Source: Vibrio pomeroyi
GTDB lineage: Bacteria > Pseudomonadota > Gammaproteobacteria > Enterobacterales > Vibrionaceae
DNA length: 64,000 nucleotides
Reading direction: 5' to 3'
Assembly: GCF_024347595.1 (NCBI RefSeq)
Contig: NZ_AP025507.1
Span: 248,001 to 312,000 of the forward strand
This document shows, in pieces, positions 53,443 through 62,207 of the stretch. The notes beneath the pieces are model-generated. The model was not told the origin of the DNA. It saw nothing but the letters and a program-made list of their open reading frames with translations, and made no database searches. Made by a program: the position numbers and the translations under genes. Positions within the stretch are counted from its first letter, which is position 1. The number at the start of each line of letters is the position of its first letter.

Positions 53443-53455
53443 TTCCAAAATGGAA
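53443..53455. promoter_or_regulatory. LysR-type operator (candidate)
   Basis: TTCCA-AAA-TGGAA is a perfect dyad of the T-N11-A type, in the 116-base gap between the LysR gene and the divergent DUF1254 gene. Confidence 0.5.
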
Positions 53456-53480
53456 AGCGTGGAAAATAGGACTTGCCAGG

Positions 53481-54362
53481 ATGGAAAGTATAGACTTGAA
53501 CTTACTGCGTACCTTTGTGTTGCTGTGTCAGTCGAATAGCCTTAAAAGGGCAGGGATGAAACTGGGGATCTCAGAAAGCGCCGTCAGCAAGCAAATGACC
53601 AAGCTAAGAGAGCAATTAGGACACCCACTTTTCGAACGCACCACGGAAGGGTTAAGACCAACGCATTACAGCAAATCTATTTTGCCCAAGATTGAACAAG
53701 CCTTGTCCTTGATGCACTCCGCTACCTCACCAGAAACATTCAACCCTGCCACCTATAAAGGGCCAATTACCCTTGCTTTCTTCGCTTACACACTCGAATT
53801 TTCAGGTGTTAGTTTATTTAGGGAGCTCTCGAAAACATTTCCCAAAGCACAAATTGAGCTGAAAACTTGGACATCAGATACAGAACAAAAATTAGAAGAG
53901 GGTGATATCACCTTAGGTGTGCATTTTCTAAATGAAGAGCGTAGTTCGAATATCTTCCAGAAACGCATCATGCCCGACCAACTGGTGATCGCCGTATCAA
54001 AATCATTAGGGCAACTAACATGGGAAGAGGCATTGCAGTTGCCTTTTATCAAGATCCGAAGCCAAGGTTGGAATGAAGAACGTTACCGATATTTAGAAAT
54101 GTTGAAAAGTAGTGGAATTGACCCTCACATCAGTATCACGGTGGACAATTTTTCAGTTGCGAGGCAAATTCTAGAGCAAGGTGACCACGCCTGCGTATTA
54201 AGTGATAGTTGGAAGGACGCTTCGCTTAACACCATAGAACCACCCAAAGAGCTTAGGATTGATCTAAACCTTGTGTCCTGCATGCGCCTCGTCGATCGCC
54301 AAAGCCCTCTAAACCTTGCCGTTCATGAAGTGATTAAAAGGGTCATGCTTCAATCTAGATAG
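53481..54362 (+). CDS. LysR family transcriptional regulator
   Basis: 293 residues. ATG 53481 (MESIDLNLLRTFV) is the usual LysR start; a frame from 53388 adds 31 residues across the promoter region and is rejected. The helix-turn-helix is SLKRAGMKLGISESAVSKQM. The effector domain follows. Divergent from the DUF1254 gene, which is its probable target. Confidence 0.92.
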   Translation: MESIDLNLLRTFVLLCQSNSLKRAGMKLGISESAVSKQMTKLREQLGHPLFERTTEGLRPTHYSKSILPKIEQALSLMHSATSPETFNPATYKGPITLAFFAYTLEFSGVSLFRELSKTFPKAQIELKTWTSDTEQKLEEGDITLGVHFLNEERSSNIFQKRIMPDQLVIAVSKSLGQLTWEEALQLPFIKIRSQGWNEERYRYLEMLKSSGIDPHISITVDNFSVARQILEQGDHACVLSDSWKDASLNTIEPPKELRIDLNLVSCMRLVDRQSPLNLAVHEVIKRVMLQSR

Positions 54363-54443
54363 GTCTCAATCTAGATAGGCTTTAATCAAGGTAGTTAATG
54401 CCCTGAAACGAGTTAAAAAGGCTCGTTATCATTTAATACAAAC

Positions 54444-54473
54444 AAAAATAGCCGCTAATCAGCGGCTATTTTT
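54444..54473. terminator. terminator shared by the LysR and dehydrogenase genes (copy B)
   Basis: Same 13-base stem and AATC loop as copy A. It lies between two converging genes and can end both. Confidence 0.9.
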
Positions 54474-54509
54474 AGTTATCCAAACGAAGCTTTAATTACT
54501 TCGATCTTT

Positions 54510-55385
54510 CTACTTCTTCGTCTCTTCAACGACAGCTTTCATCAATACTGATGTATCCATGCGTCCTTGTCCTTCAGCAGACAGTGCCTTGTAGGCGTTG
54601 TTAGTCTTTTCAGTCAATGGAAGTTGAATACCTTGACGTTCAGCTTCATCTAGGCAGAAGCCTAAGTCTTTGATCATCCAATCAATTGCGAAGCCGAAAT
54701 CGAACTTGTCTTGCGCCATTGTTGTAGCGCGGTTTTCCATCTGCCATGAGCCAGCAGCACCGTTTTTAAGGCAATCAACCAGAGTTGGGATATCCAAACC
54801 TGATTTTTCAGCCAATACCAAGCCTTCAGATAAGCCGTTCAATACACCCGCGATGCAGATCTGGTTAACCATTTTCGCGCGTTGGCCTTGGCCTACTTTA
54901 CCCATCAGAACTGACGATTTACCGTAAGCTTCAAATACAGGTTGAAGGTCGTTGAATAGCTCTTGCTCACCACCACACATGATAGTTAGCACGCCGTTTT
55001 CTGCGCCCGCTTGACCACCAGACACTGGTGCATCCATAAAGCGAACACCAGCTTGCTTCGCAGCGACTTCAAGCTCTTCAGACAGGATTGCTGACGTTGT
55101 TGTGTGGTCAACAAGAATTGCGTTTGGCTTCATTGCCGCCAGTGCGCCTGTTTCGCTGGTTGTCATGCTGCGCACGTCGTCATCGTTGCCTACACAAACC
55201 AATACTACGTCCGCTTCTGCGACACACTCAGCTACACTCTCAGCGGCTTTACCTTGGTGTTTATCAGCCCAGTCTAATGCTTTGCTATGAGTGCGGTTAA
55301 ATACCGTCACCTCAAAACCGGCTTTGACTAGGTGGCCTGCCATTGGGAAACCCATTACGCCTAGCCCGATAAAACTTACTTTCAT
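54510..55385 (-). CDS. 3-hydroxyisobutyrate dehydrogenase family oxidoreductase
   Basis: 291-residue NAD(P) enzyme of the HIBADH/GarR family. It has GLGVMGFPMAGHL (about 7-19), DAPVSGGQAGAENGVLTIMCGG (about 115-136) with catalytic region, GQGQRAKMVNQ with the conserved catalytic Lys, and LKDLGF-type KDLGFCLDEAE near the C-terminus. Possible substrates are tartronate semialdehyde (GarR), 3-hydroxyisobutyrate or succinic semialdehyde; the sequence does not decide. The LysR gene upstream is 17 bases away on the same strand. Confidence 0.92.
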   Translation of the reverse strand: MKVSFIGLGVMGFPMAGHLVKAGFEVTVFNRTHSKALDWADKHQGKAAESVAECVAEADVVLVCVGNDDDVRSMTTSETGALAAMKPNAILVDHTTTSAILSEELEVAAKQAGVRFMDAPVSGGQAGAENGVLTIMCGGEQELFNDLQPVFEAYGKSSVLMGKVGQGQRAKMVNQICIAGVLNGLSEGLVLAEKSGLDIPTLVDCLKNGAAGSWQMENRATTMAQDKFDFGFAIDWMIKDLGFCLDEAERQGIQLPLTEKTNNAYKALSAEGQGRMDTSVLMKAVVEETKK

Positions 55386-55402
55386 TTCTTTCTCCTTTTC
55401 AT

Positions 55403-56302
55403 TTAACTCAGCTCATCATGATGGAACGATCGAACGCTCTCAATTAAGGTCTCGATAAGCAAAGTCAAAGCCTTCGGCTGATATTTTCTTTCTTTGTACA
55501 CTAAATACGCTTGGCGATCACCCCGATGATACTCAGGGAGCACTTGAATCAGATTCATTTCCGGAGAAACATGACGAAAAGGCAGTGAGGCGATACCCAA
55601 TCCCTTTTGCGCTGCGGCCGCGACCGCATAAATATCGTTAACGATGAACTTAGGTTTTATCGTCACCATCTGCTCTAACTGACCAGATTTGTAGAGCGGC
55701 ATATCAAACACATCATCGACATTAATCCACTCTTGATGCTCGAGATCGTCTGGCTTTTTAATCTCTTCACGAGAATCCAGATACTCTTGGCTTGCAAAAA
55801 ATCCATGCTTGGCCTTAAACAGTGGTCGCGCAATCATGCCTTCCATGTCGGAAATTTGAAACGTGATCAACAAATCACGATCGGTTTCAGGCACCACTTG
55901 CTGTTGGCTCAAAATGAGGTTGAGCTGTACTTTTGGGTACTCAGCAAGGAATTGCTCAACGGTCGGGCGAAGAAAACCACTATAAAAGTTATGAGGAACA
56001 GCGAGCTTAACCTTACCTTGAATGGCATCGCGCTCTTCAAGCAAGCTACTAAACCCTTGATGCAGGGATTCCATACCACTGCTCAGCGCTGCAAAGGCCG
56101 CCTCACCATCTTTAGTGGCCACCAGTTCTCTACCCTTCTTCTCCAAAAGGCGAATGCTCAGGCGCTCTTCCAAGGCGGTTAATCGGCGCGACATGGTCGA
56201 CACCGGCAATTGGAGTCGCTTCGATGCCGACAACAACGATCCCTCTTCCACCACAGTACAAAACAGGAATAGATCATCAATGTTTCCAAATATGGAATTC
56301 AT
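55403..56302 (-). CDS. LysR family transcriptional regulator
   Basis: 299 residues. Helix-turn-helix LLSASKRLQLPVSTMSRRL (about 19-37). ATG 56302 is taken as start; an in-frame ATG at 56329 would add nine residues. Transcribed with, and 17 bases before, the dehydrogenase gene, and divergent from the DUF2798 gene. Confidence 0.9.
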   Translation of the reverse strand: MNSIFGNIDDLFLFCTVVEEGSLLSASKRLQLPVSTMSRRLTALEERLSIRLLEKKGRELVATKDGEAAFAALSSGMESLHQGFSSLLEERDAIQGKVKLAVPHNFYSGFLRPTVEQFLAEYPKVQLNLILSQQQVVPETDRDLLITFQISDMEGMIARPLFKAKHGFFASQEYLDSREEIKKPDDLEHQEWINVDDVFDMPLYKSGQLEQMVTIKPKFIVNDIYAVAAAAQKGLGIASLPFRHVSPEMNLIQVLPEYHRGDRQAYLVYKERKYQPKALTLLIETLIESVRSFHHDELS

Positions 56303-56385
56303 ACTTCTATATGTGCCTATTTTTCTCATTTATGGATAAGAGTAACCTTAATGCATTCCAATAACAAAATCACTAAGGAGAGCGG

Positions 56386-56643
56386 ATGAAAAACAAACTG
56401 CATTGGGTTACCGCGATACTGTCTTCACTTGTCATGGCATTCATGATGTCGGGGATCATTTCGGGTTATAAGATGGGTTTCAGTCAAGCATGGCCACCAA
56501 TTTGGTTAAACAGCTTTTTGATTGCTTGGCCGTGTGCACTCACACTGAGCCTAACCTTGTTACCGCAAGTTAGAAAGGTCGCCGAGTGGCTATGTCGCCC
56601 AAGATCAAAAACGATAACCAAAGTGAGTTTATGCGATGAATAA
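56386..56643 (+). CDS. DUF2798 small membrane protein
   Basis: 85 residues with two membrane helices (VTAILSSLVMAFMMSGIISG and IWLNSFLIAWPCALTLSLTL) joined by a short loop, typical of DUF2798. A strong AAGGAGAGC precedes ATG. Function unknown. Divergent from the LysR gene at 55403. Confidence 0.85.
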   Translation: MKNKLHWVTAILSSLVMAFMMSGIISGYKMGFSQAWPPIWLNSFLIAWPCALTLSLTLLPQVRKVAEWLCRPRSKTITKVSLCDE

Positions 56644-56716
56644 CGCCATGAATTCCAAAGTTATTTATAGAACCAGCGGAACGATGATCAAGGAAAACAA
56701 TCATTGTTACCGACAT

Positions 56717-56746
56717 AAAAAAACCGAGCACTAGGCTCGGTTTTTT
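56717..56746. terminator. bidirectional terminator
   Basis: CCGAGC pairs with GCTCGG around ACTAG, flanked by seven A and six T; ends DUF2798 and yeeN. Confidence 0.9.
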
Positions 56747-56769
56747 AATAACTGTTGTTACTGTAAAGA

Positions 56770-57486
56770 TTACAGCTCAGCGTTGTGGTAAACCTGCTGA
56801 ACATCATCACAGTCGTCAAGCATGTCTAAGAACTTCTGGAACTTCTCAGAATCTTCTTCAGCTACTGGCGTAGTCGTTTGAGGAACGAAAGTGATTTCCT
56901 CAACATCTAGCGTTAGCTCTGGGAACGCAGTGTTTAGTGCAGTCTTCGTTTTGAAGAACTCAGTCGTTGGAGCGAATACAGTGATAACACCGTCTTCTAG
57001 CTCAACGTCAGTCACGTCTACGTCTTCCATCATTAGCGTTTCTAGGATGATCTCGTCATCTTCGCCTTTGAACTGGAATACAGCTTGGTGAGCGAACATG
57101 TGAGAAACAGTACCTTCAACACCGATTTTCGCGCCAGTCTTAACGAAACATTGGCGAACGTCTTGGAAAGTACGGTTGCCGTTGTCAGTTAGACAGTCAA
57201 CGATCACGCTTGTGCCACCTGGGCCAAAACCTTCGTAACGAGCTGGTTGGAAGTCTTCACCGCCGCCGCCGTTCGCTTTATCGATCGCTTTGTCGATAAC
57301 GTGAGCTGGTACTTGGTCTTTCTTCGCTTTAGCAATCAGGTGCTTAAGAGGTAGGTTCATGTCTGGGTCAGAGCTGCCGTTCTTAGCCAGTACGTAAATC
57401 TCTTTACCGTATTTAGAATAAACTTTAATTTTTGCGCCTGCAGTTTTCGCCATTGAGGCCTTGCGCACTTCAAAACTTCTTCCCAT
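56770..57486 (-). CDS. yeeN: YebC/PmpR family protein, YeeN type
   Basis: 238 residues, close to E. coli YeeN in length and sequence. It has [28 protein letters not shown] (about 48-75 in pieces), [19 protein letters not shown], and [16 protein letters not shown]. YebC-family members bind DNA or help ribosomes through proline stretches; YeeN's own role is not settled. ATG 57486 gives the full family start [14 protein letters not shown]. Confidence 0.92.
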   Translation of the reverse strand: MGRSFEVRKASMAKTAGAKIKVYSKYGKEIYVLAKNGSSDPDMNLPLKHLIAKAKKDQVPAHVIDKAIDKANGGGGEDFQPARYEGFGPGGTSVIVDCLTDNGNRTFQDVRQCFVKTGAKIGVEGTVSHMFAHQAVFQFKGEDDEIILETLMMEDVDVTDVELEDGVITVFAPTTEFFKTKTALNTAFPELTLDVEEITFVPQTTTPVAEEDSEKFQKFLDMLDDCDDVQQVYHNAEL

Positions 57487-57582
57487 CGGGATCTTCTCTC
57501 TGATTCAATTAACGGTGCAAATTCTAGCAAATTACTGTGTCATTTCAATTCTACAGCATTGCTGGGCAAGGTTTGTCTGCGT

Positions 57583-57792
57583 TTATGCGACACCCATTAC
57601 CCGTTTGTATTTTTCTACAGACTGTTCAAACCACACCTTTTCATCTGGGTCACCTAGCTTCATTGCTTCTTCAACAATGGCTTCAGGGCCACATTTCGCT
57701 TGCTTCAGTTTCCATACAAGAAATGATGCTTGCTTATCCAGTTCGATTTTATTTTTCTCGCTGGGTGGAAGGAGTGAAAGGTTGATAGACAT
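57583..57792 (-). CDS. DUF3283 family small protein
   Basis: 69 residues from ATG 57792 (SINLSLLPPSEKNKIELDK), helical, no signal peptide. It resembles DUF3283, a short family known mainly in Vibrionaceae; function unknown. A longer frame to 57849 lacks support. Confidence 0.7.
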   Translation of the reverse strand: MSINLSLLPPSEKNKIELDKQASFLVWKLKQAKCGPEAIVEEAMKLGDPDEKVWFEQSVEKYKRVMGVA

Positions 57793-57963
57793 TGCTAGCC
57801 TTCGTCTGTAATACACTTGGCCGAGAAATATATCATAGAGCAGCCTCATAAAACCAATACTATGAGTAACAGAAAGGGTTTATGAGACCCGAAACCAAGC
57901 AAGTCACTGATGCAGGTCAAGCTAGTTTGAGAGAAGTGACGCCCCATGATGCGAAAGTATTAC

Positions 57964-57992
57964 TTATTCGACTCACCTAATGAGCCGAATAA
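57964..57992. terminator. terminator-like hairpin after phhB
   Basis: TTATTCG-A-CTCA pairs with TGAG-C-CGAATAA around CCTAA, 50 bases downstream of the phhB stop. No good T-run follows. Confidence 0.45.
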
Positions 57993-58041
57993 TGAGTTAA
58001 TCACATCACAAAGGCGAAAGCGTAGTTTCTAACCTGCAATA

Positions 58042-58380
58042 CTACTCACTCACCGCGAACACATCGCAGCGTGAGGCGCAGATGAAATCATTTTTGTGGA
58101 GGCCTTTGATTGAGTGGCTCCACCAAGTTACGGTGACTTTGCCCCATTCCAATAAGATAGAAGGGTGATGGAATTCTTCTTCTGCTAACTCTGACACTTT
58201 GTTGCTGAATGCCCATGCTTGCTTGTAGTTCTTAAACTTAAACACCTTCTCAAGCTGTGGGATGCCGTCTCTTTCCATGATCTGCCAATCAGACAACTCC
58301 AATAGTAAAGATTGTTGCTCATCTTTACTTAGGGCAATCGCGTCGATACTGCAGGCTTCGCATTTTTGTTCATTCAACAT
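58042..58380 (-). CDS. phhB: pterin-4-alpha-carbinolamine dehydratase
   Basis: 112 residues. Recycles the pterin cofactor used by PhhA. Seen are [21 protein letters not shown], then [23 protein letters not shown] with the catalytic His pair, and [14 protein letters not shown] 58380 is chosen; it overlaps phhA by 11 bases, so the two are translated together. An extra N-terminal frame up to 58428 lies inside phhA. Confidence 0.95.
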   Translation of the reverse strand: MLNEQKCEACSIDAIALSKDEQQSLLLELSDWQIMERDGIPQLEKVFKFKNYKQAWAFSNKVSELAEEEFHHPSILLEWGKVTVTWWSHSIKGLHKNDFICASRCDVFAVSE

Positions 58381-59164
58381 GTGTTGGTTCCTTGGGTTCA
58401 AAAAGTGGTGGTAGTAACCCCGCATCAATCGCGAGATCAGCTTGCTGTAATAGGTTTTCCTGACTGATTTTGAAGAGCTCAGATAGCTCGTCGATTACGT
58501 AATATTTCGGCTGCATGATGTCGATGCGGTAGGGGGTTCTTAAAACGGTTTGTAGATCGAACCGCTCTCGAACGGCCAAATCCCCTCCCAACGCATACAT
58601 GGTTTCCGCCGGAGACGAAAGAATGCCACCACCATAGATTTTCAATTGTTGGCCTTCTTTTACTAAACCGAACTCGACCGTAAACCAATACAAACGGGCA
58701 AGATAAGCGCGTTGTTTGGATGTCGCCGCTTGGCCTAGTTTTCCATAATGCTCAGTGAAGGCTGCGAAATCAGCATTAGTGAGCATGGCACAGTGACCAA
58801 AAATTTCATGAAAGAAATCAGGTTCTTGCAAATAATCGAACTCGTCTCGCGTTCTCAAAAATGTCGCGACGGGGAATTTCTTATTCGCAAGCAAATCAAA
58901 GAAACGGTCAAAATCGATTAACGCCGGAACAGGCTGAACCTGCCAACCTGTTGTTTCCTTTAGCACTTTGTTTATCTCTGGAAGTTGGGGAACTCTGTCT
59001 AATGGCAGATCCAGCAGGGTCAAACCGTGCAAATAGGCATCACAAGCGCGGTCACTAATGACGTCCAGTTGTCTTTTCACCAAGTCGTGCCAAATGGCAT
59101 CTTCTTCGAGGCTCCACTCAACCCATCCCTCTTGGCTCACGGGCTTAGAATGATATTGAGTCAT
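58370..59164 (-). CDS. phhA: phenylalanine-4-hydroxylase
   Basis: 264 residues; hydroxylates phenylalanine to tyrosine with oxygen and a reduced pterin. Iron ligands are the two His in [15 protein letters not shown] (about 121-126) and a Glu in WFTVEFGL (about 165). The start region [17 protein letters not shown] is typical. It is divergent from the acetoacetyl-CoA synthetase gene with a TyrR box between them, suggesting TyrR/PhhR control. Confidence 0.96.
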   Translation of the reverse strand: MTQYHSKPVSQEGWVEWSLEEDAIWHDLVKRQLDVISDRACDAYLHGLTLLDLPLDRVPQLPEINKVLKETTGWQVQPVPALIDFDRFFDLLANKKFPVATFLRTRDEFDYLQEPDFFHEIFGHCAMLTNADFAAFTEHYGKLGQAATSKQRAYLARLYWFTVEFGLVKEGQQLKIYGGGILSSPAETMYALGGDLAVRERFDLQTVLRTPYRIDIMQPKYYVIDELSELFKISQENLLQQADLAIDAGLLPPLFEPKEPTHVE

Positions 59165-59212
59165 TACACACCTCCTTTTGAATGTCTCACTTTAAGCCTA
59201 TCTCCACTCCTT

Positions 59213-59290
59213 ATAAGCGCCAATTTGCGTGATTTTTCGAAATAAGCGATCGTGTAACATTTTATTTACACAATTCCGCCAGGCGCTTAT
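59213..59290. repeat. inverted repeat around the TyrR box
   Basis: ATAAGCGCC (59213-59221) and GGCGCTTAT (59282-59290) are perfect inverted copies. ATAAGCG recurs at about 59242. They bracket the TyrR box. Confidence 0.5.
59253..59270. promoter_or_regulatory. TyrR/PhhR box
   Basis: TGTAAC-ATTTTA-TTTACA matches TGTAAA-N6-TTTACA at 11 of 12 positions, between phhA and the acetoacetyl-CoA synthetase gene, about 90 bases from each start. Confidence 0.8.
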
Positions 59291-59363
59291 TTTGCTGAAC
59301 TTTTGACTTTGTAAAACCTAAATACCAGACTGAAAACGTTAACTTTTTGTTAAAGGTAAAGGA

Positions 59364-61370
59364 ATGCACGAAAGCAATAAGCCCATTTGGCAGCCAAGCG
59401 AGCAGCGTATCGCCGATGCCAACTTAACCCGATTTATCGAGAGCCTTGAACAGTCTGGGTTAAACCTAGATAGGGACGTAAAAAGCTACGCCGAACTCCA
59501 TCAATGGTCTGTGGAACATCCCGAGTCGTTTTGGCAGAACGTTTGGCAGTTTTGTGGAGTGGTCGGCTCGCAAGACTCTATTAATAAGGTAGAAAGCGAG
59601 ACCATCAAAGCTCAAGGTGAGAGCCGCTGGCAGCAGCCTAAATCGAATCGTGATGCGGTTTGGTTTCCCAATGCACAAGTAAACTACGCCGAGAACTTGC
59701 TGCGTTTGGCACAAACCATGCCTAATGAACTGGCGATTTGGTTTGAGAATGAACGTGGCGAACAACAGAGTTATACATGGAAAACCCTGTGTGAAGCGGT
59801 CTCTAGCGTTCAGCAATGGCTTGTCGATAGCGGAGTGAAGCAAGGTGATGTGGTTGCTGCGTATACGCCCTATCTGCCACAAACCGTAATAGCGATGCTG
59901 GCAGCCACCAGCTTGGGCGCGATTTGGACATCAACCTCGCCTGATTTCGGTGTCGAGAGTGTGATTGAGCGATTTGGCCAAGTGAAACCTAAGGTGTTGT
60001 TCACCTGTGATGGCTATACCTTCAATGGCAAAACATTCGATATGACGGATAAGAACCGTGAAATCATCGAGCACTTAACCGAGCTAAAACAGGTGTGTCA
60101 GATCGGATATTTGGGAAGGAATGACTTTGAAAATGATGTGTCGACCCGAAGCTGGCACAGCATCATTAATCACTATCAGCCACAGCCTGTACGATTTGTG
60201 CGTGTCGGCTTCAATGAACCATTGTTTGTACTCTACTCTTCCGGTACCACAGGCAAGCCTAAATGCATTGTGCATTCTGTTGGTGGCACTACCATCAACC
60301 ACCTAAAAGAGCATCAACTTCATTGCGACGTTAAGCCAACCGATCGCGTGTTCTACTACACCACATGTGGTTGGATGATGTGGAACTGGCACGTCTCTGC
60401 GCTCACCAGCGGTGCTTGTTTGGTGATCTTTGATGGCAGCCCAGTTTATCCGCAACCAAACGTTCTATGGGACTTGGCACAGCGCGCCGATGTGTCGCTG
60501 TTTGGTACCTCAGCCAAGTATCTAGAAGCTATCGAGAAGGCAGAGCTCTCACCTATCGACAACCATTCTCTTCCCCACTTAAGAACACTGTGTACGACCG
60601 GTTCTGTGCTTTACCCAGAGCAGTTTGATTACGTTTACAAACACATCAAACAAGACCTGCATTTGGCGTCCATTTCTGGTGGTACGGATATTTGTGGCTG
60701 CTTTGTGTTGGGCAACCCTATCTCACCAGTGTATCGCGGTGAGTGCCAACAGGCAGGGCTTGGCGTCGACATCAAAGTGTTCAATTCAACGGGTCATAAA
60801 GTCGATCACGAACGTGGTGAACTGGTGTGTACAAATTCCCTCCCCAATTTCCCTGTCGGCTTCTGGAATGACACCGGAGAGCGCTATCACAGCACGTATT
60901 GGGATAGGTTCGATAATGTGTGGCATCACGGTGACGAGGTCTCACAGAGCGTGCATGGCGGCTACCTGTTCTATGGGCGAGGCGACACCACACTCAACCC
61001 TGGTGGCGTGCGAATAGGTACCGCCGAGATCTACCAGCAAGTGAACACCATTGACGGCATCATCGACTCCATCGCCGTCGGTAAAGATGTCGACCGCAAT
61101 GAACAGATTTGGTTGTTTGTTCAACTGCAGCAAGGCGTGGTTCTCAATGAAACGTTATTGGCAACCATCAAGAGTAAGCTCAAATCATCTTGCTCGCCAA
61201 GGCATGTGCCTAGTCAGATTTTTGCTATCAGTGACGTGCCAAAAACACGCTCAGGAAAACTGGTGGAGCTGGCGGTGAAACAGGTGGTGAATGGCAAACC
61301 CGTCGAAAACATAGGCGCCATAGCCAATGCGGACGTGCTCGATGAGATAAAGCATGTGATTTCGCTTTAG
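59364..61370 (+). CDS. acetoacetyl-CoA synthetase
   Basis: 668 residues. Activates acetoacetate, the end product of tyrosine breakdown, to its CoA ester with ATP. It has the AMP-binding motif YSSGTTGKPKCIVHS (about 293-307), FYYTTCGWMMWNWHVSAL, and the C-terminal PGGVRIGTAEIYQQV and TRSGKLVELAVKQ with the catalytic Lys. Its length fits acetoacetate-CoA ligases (about 650) rather than acetyl-CoA synthetase. It completes the degradation route encoded around it, and is divergent from phhA. Confidence 0.93.
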   Translation: MHESNKPIWQPSEQRIADANLTRFIESLEQSGLNLDRDVKSYAELHQWSVEHPESFWQNVWQFCGVVGSQDSINKVESETIKAQGESRWQQPKSNRDAVWFPNAQVNYAENLLRLAQTMPNELAIWFENERGEQQSYTWKTLCEAVSSVQQWLVDSGVKQGDVVAAYTPYLPQTVIAMLAATSLGAIWTSTSPDFGVESVIERFGQVKPKVLFTCDGYTFNGKTFDMTDKNREIIEHLTELKQVCQIGYLGRNDFENDVSTRSWHSIINHYQPQPVRFVRVGFNEPLFVLYSSGTTGKPKCIVHSVGGTTINHLKEHQLHCDVKPTDRVFYYTTCGWMMWNWHVSALTSGACLVIFDGSPVYPQPNVLWDLAQRADVSLFGTSAKYLEAIEKAELSPIDNHSLPHLRTLCTTGSVLYPEQFDYVYKHIKQDLHLASISGGTDICGCFVLGNPISPVYRGECQQAGLGVDIKVFNSTGHKVDHERGELVCTNSLPNFPVGFWNDTGERYHSTYWDRFDNVWHHGDEVSQSVHGGYLFYGRGDTTLNPGGVRIGTAEIYQQVNTIDGIIDSIAVGKDVDRNEQIWLFVQLQQGVVLNETLLATIKSKLKSSCSPRHVPSQIFAISDVPKTRSGKLVELAVKQVVNGKPVENIGAIANADVLDEIKHVISL

Positions 61371-61417
61371 CGATCCTATCTCACAAGCTCTCAATTAGAA
61401 GAAAGTAACTTCCAACG

Positions 61418-61455
61418 AAAAGCCCTCCACGACTGAACATCGTGGAGGGCTTTTT
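61418..61455. terminator. bidirectional terminator
   Basis: A perfect 15-base stem AAAAGCCCTCCACGA/TCGTGGAGGGCTTTT with a 7-base loop lies between converging genes. Confidence 0.93.
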
Positions 61456-61486
61456 GATCATAGCAACTGTTTCGTCTTAACCTGAA

Positions 61487-62170
61487 CTATGCGTTCGCAT
61501 CCGCCTGATTCTCTGGCATTGCGTCGATGAACGCGGGTAACTTATTACACGCTTCGACAATTGAGTTAATCAACGGATAAGGCAACATATCAACACCAAA
61601 GCGCAGCGCGTTGTAGACTTGCGGCACCAAGCAAATATCGACGATACAGGGCGAATCCGTGAGGCTATATACCGAGTCGCCGTGCGCTTTTCTGTACTTC
61701 GCCAGCTTCTCTTCTAAAGCATGGAAACCCTGGCTCATCCAATGATGAAGCCAATCCACTTTCATCTCCTGTTCACACGACAACTCTCGCTCCAAATACT
61801 GCAGCACGCGCAGGTTGTTCAGAGGGTGAATCTCCATCGCAATATCCTGAGCCATCGCCAACGCTTGATAACGTAGTGGTGTTTGCTCAGGAATCAACAA
61901 GGAGTCTGGGCTGCTCTCATACACATAGTTTTCGTCTAAGTATTGCAAGATCGTCAGCGACTGATTGAGTTGAACGTCACCATCCACCAGTACTGGCACT
62001 AATTCACTGGCATTGAGCTCGCGATATTGTGGATCATGCTGCTCGCCGCCATTACGCACCAAATGCACCGATTTCGACTCATAGCTAAGTTGCTTTAAGT
62101 TCAAGCCAATACGCACTCGATAGGCTGCCGAAGAGCGCCAATAACCGTAGAGTGTGATGCCCTTGTCCAT
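61487..62170 (-). CDS. maiA: maleylacetoacetate isomerase
   Basis: 227-residue zeta-class glutathione transferase that turns maleylacetoacetate into fumarylacetoacetate. Signature LYGYWRSSAAYRVRIGLNLKQL with the catalytic Ser-Ser at about 13-14, then NQSLTILQYLDE and DICLVPQVYNALRFGVD. ATG 62170 is chosen; an open frame to 62335 lies inside fahA in another frame. It lies 37 bases after fahA. Confidence 0.95.
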   Translation of the reverse strand: MDKGITLYGYWRSSAAYRVRIGLNLKQLSYESKSVHLVRNGGEQHDPQYRELNASELVPVLVDGDVQLNQSLTILQYLDENYVYESSPDSLLIPEQTPLRYQALAMAQDIAMEIHPLNNLRVLQYLERELSCEQEMKVDWLHHWMSQGFHALEEKLAKYRKAHGDSVYSLTDSPCIVDICLVPQVYNALRFGVDMLPYPLINSIVEACNKLPAFIDAMPENQADANA

Positions 62171-62207
62171 ACTATTCCTCTCTGTCGCTGTACTCTTGTT
62201 GTTATCA

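Noticed and set aside
52298..54474. The two identical terminator blocks as ends of an insertion sequence
   Set aside because: They are direct, hairpin-type gene ends; no transposase lies between them and no target duplication is visible.
55733..56182. Plus-strand frame of 149 codons opposite a LysR gene
   Set aside because: The LysR protein is convincing in the opposite strand; this product is not.
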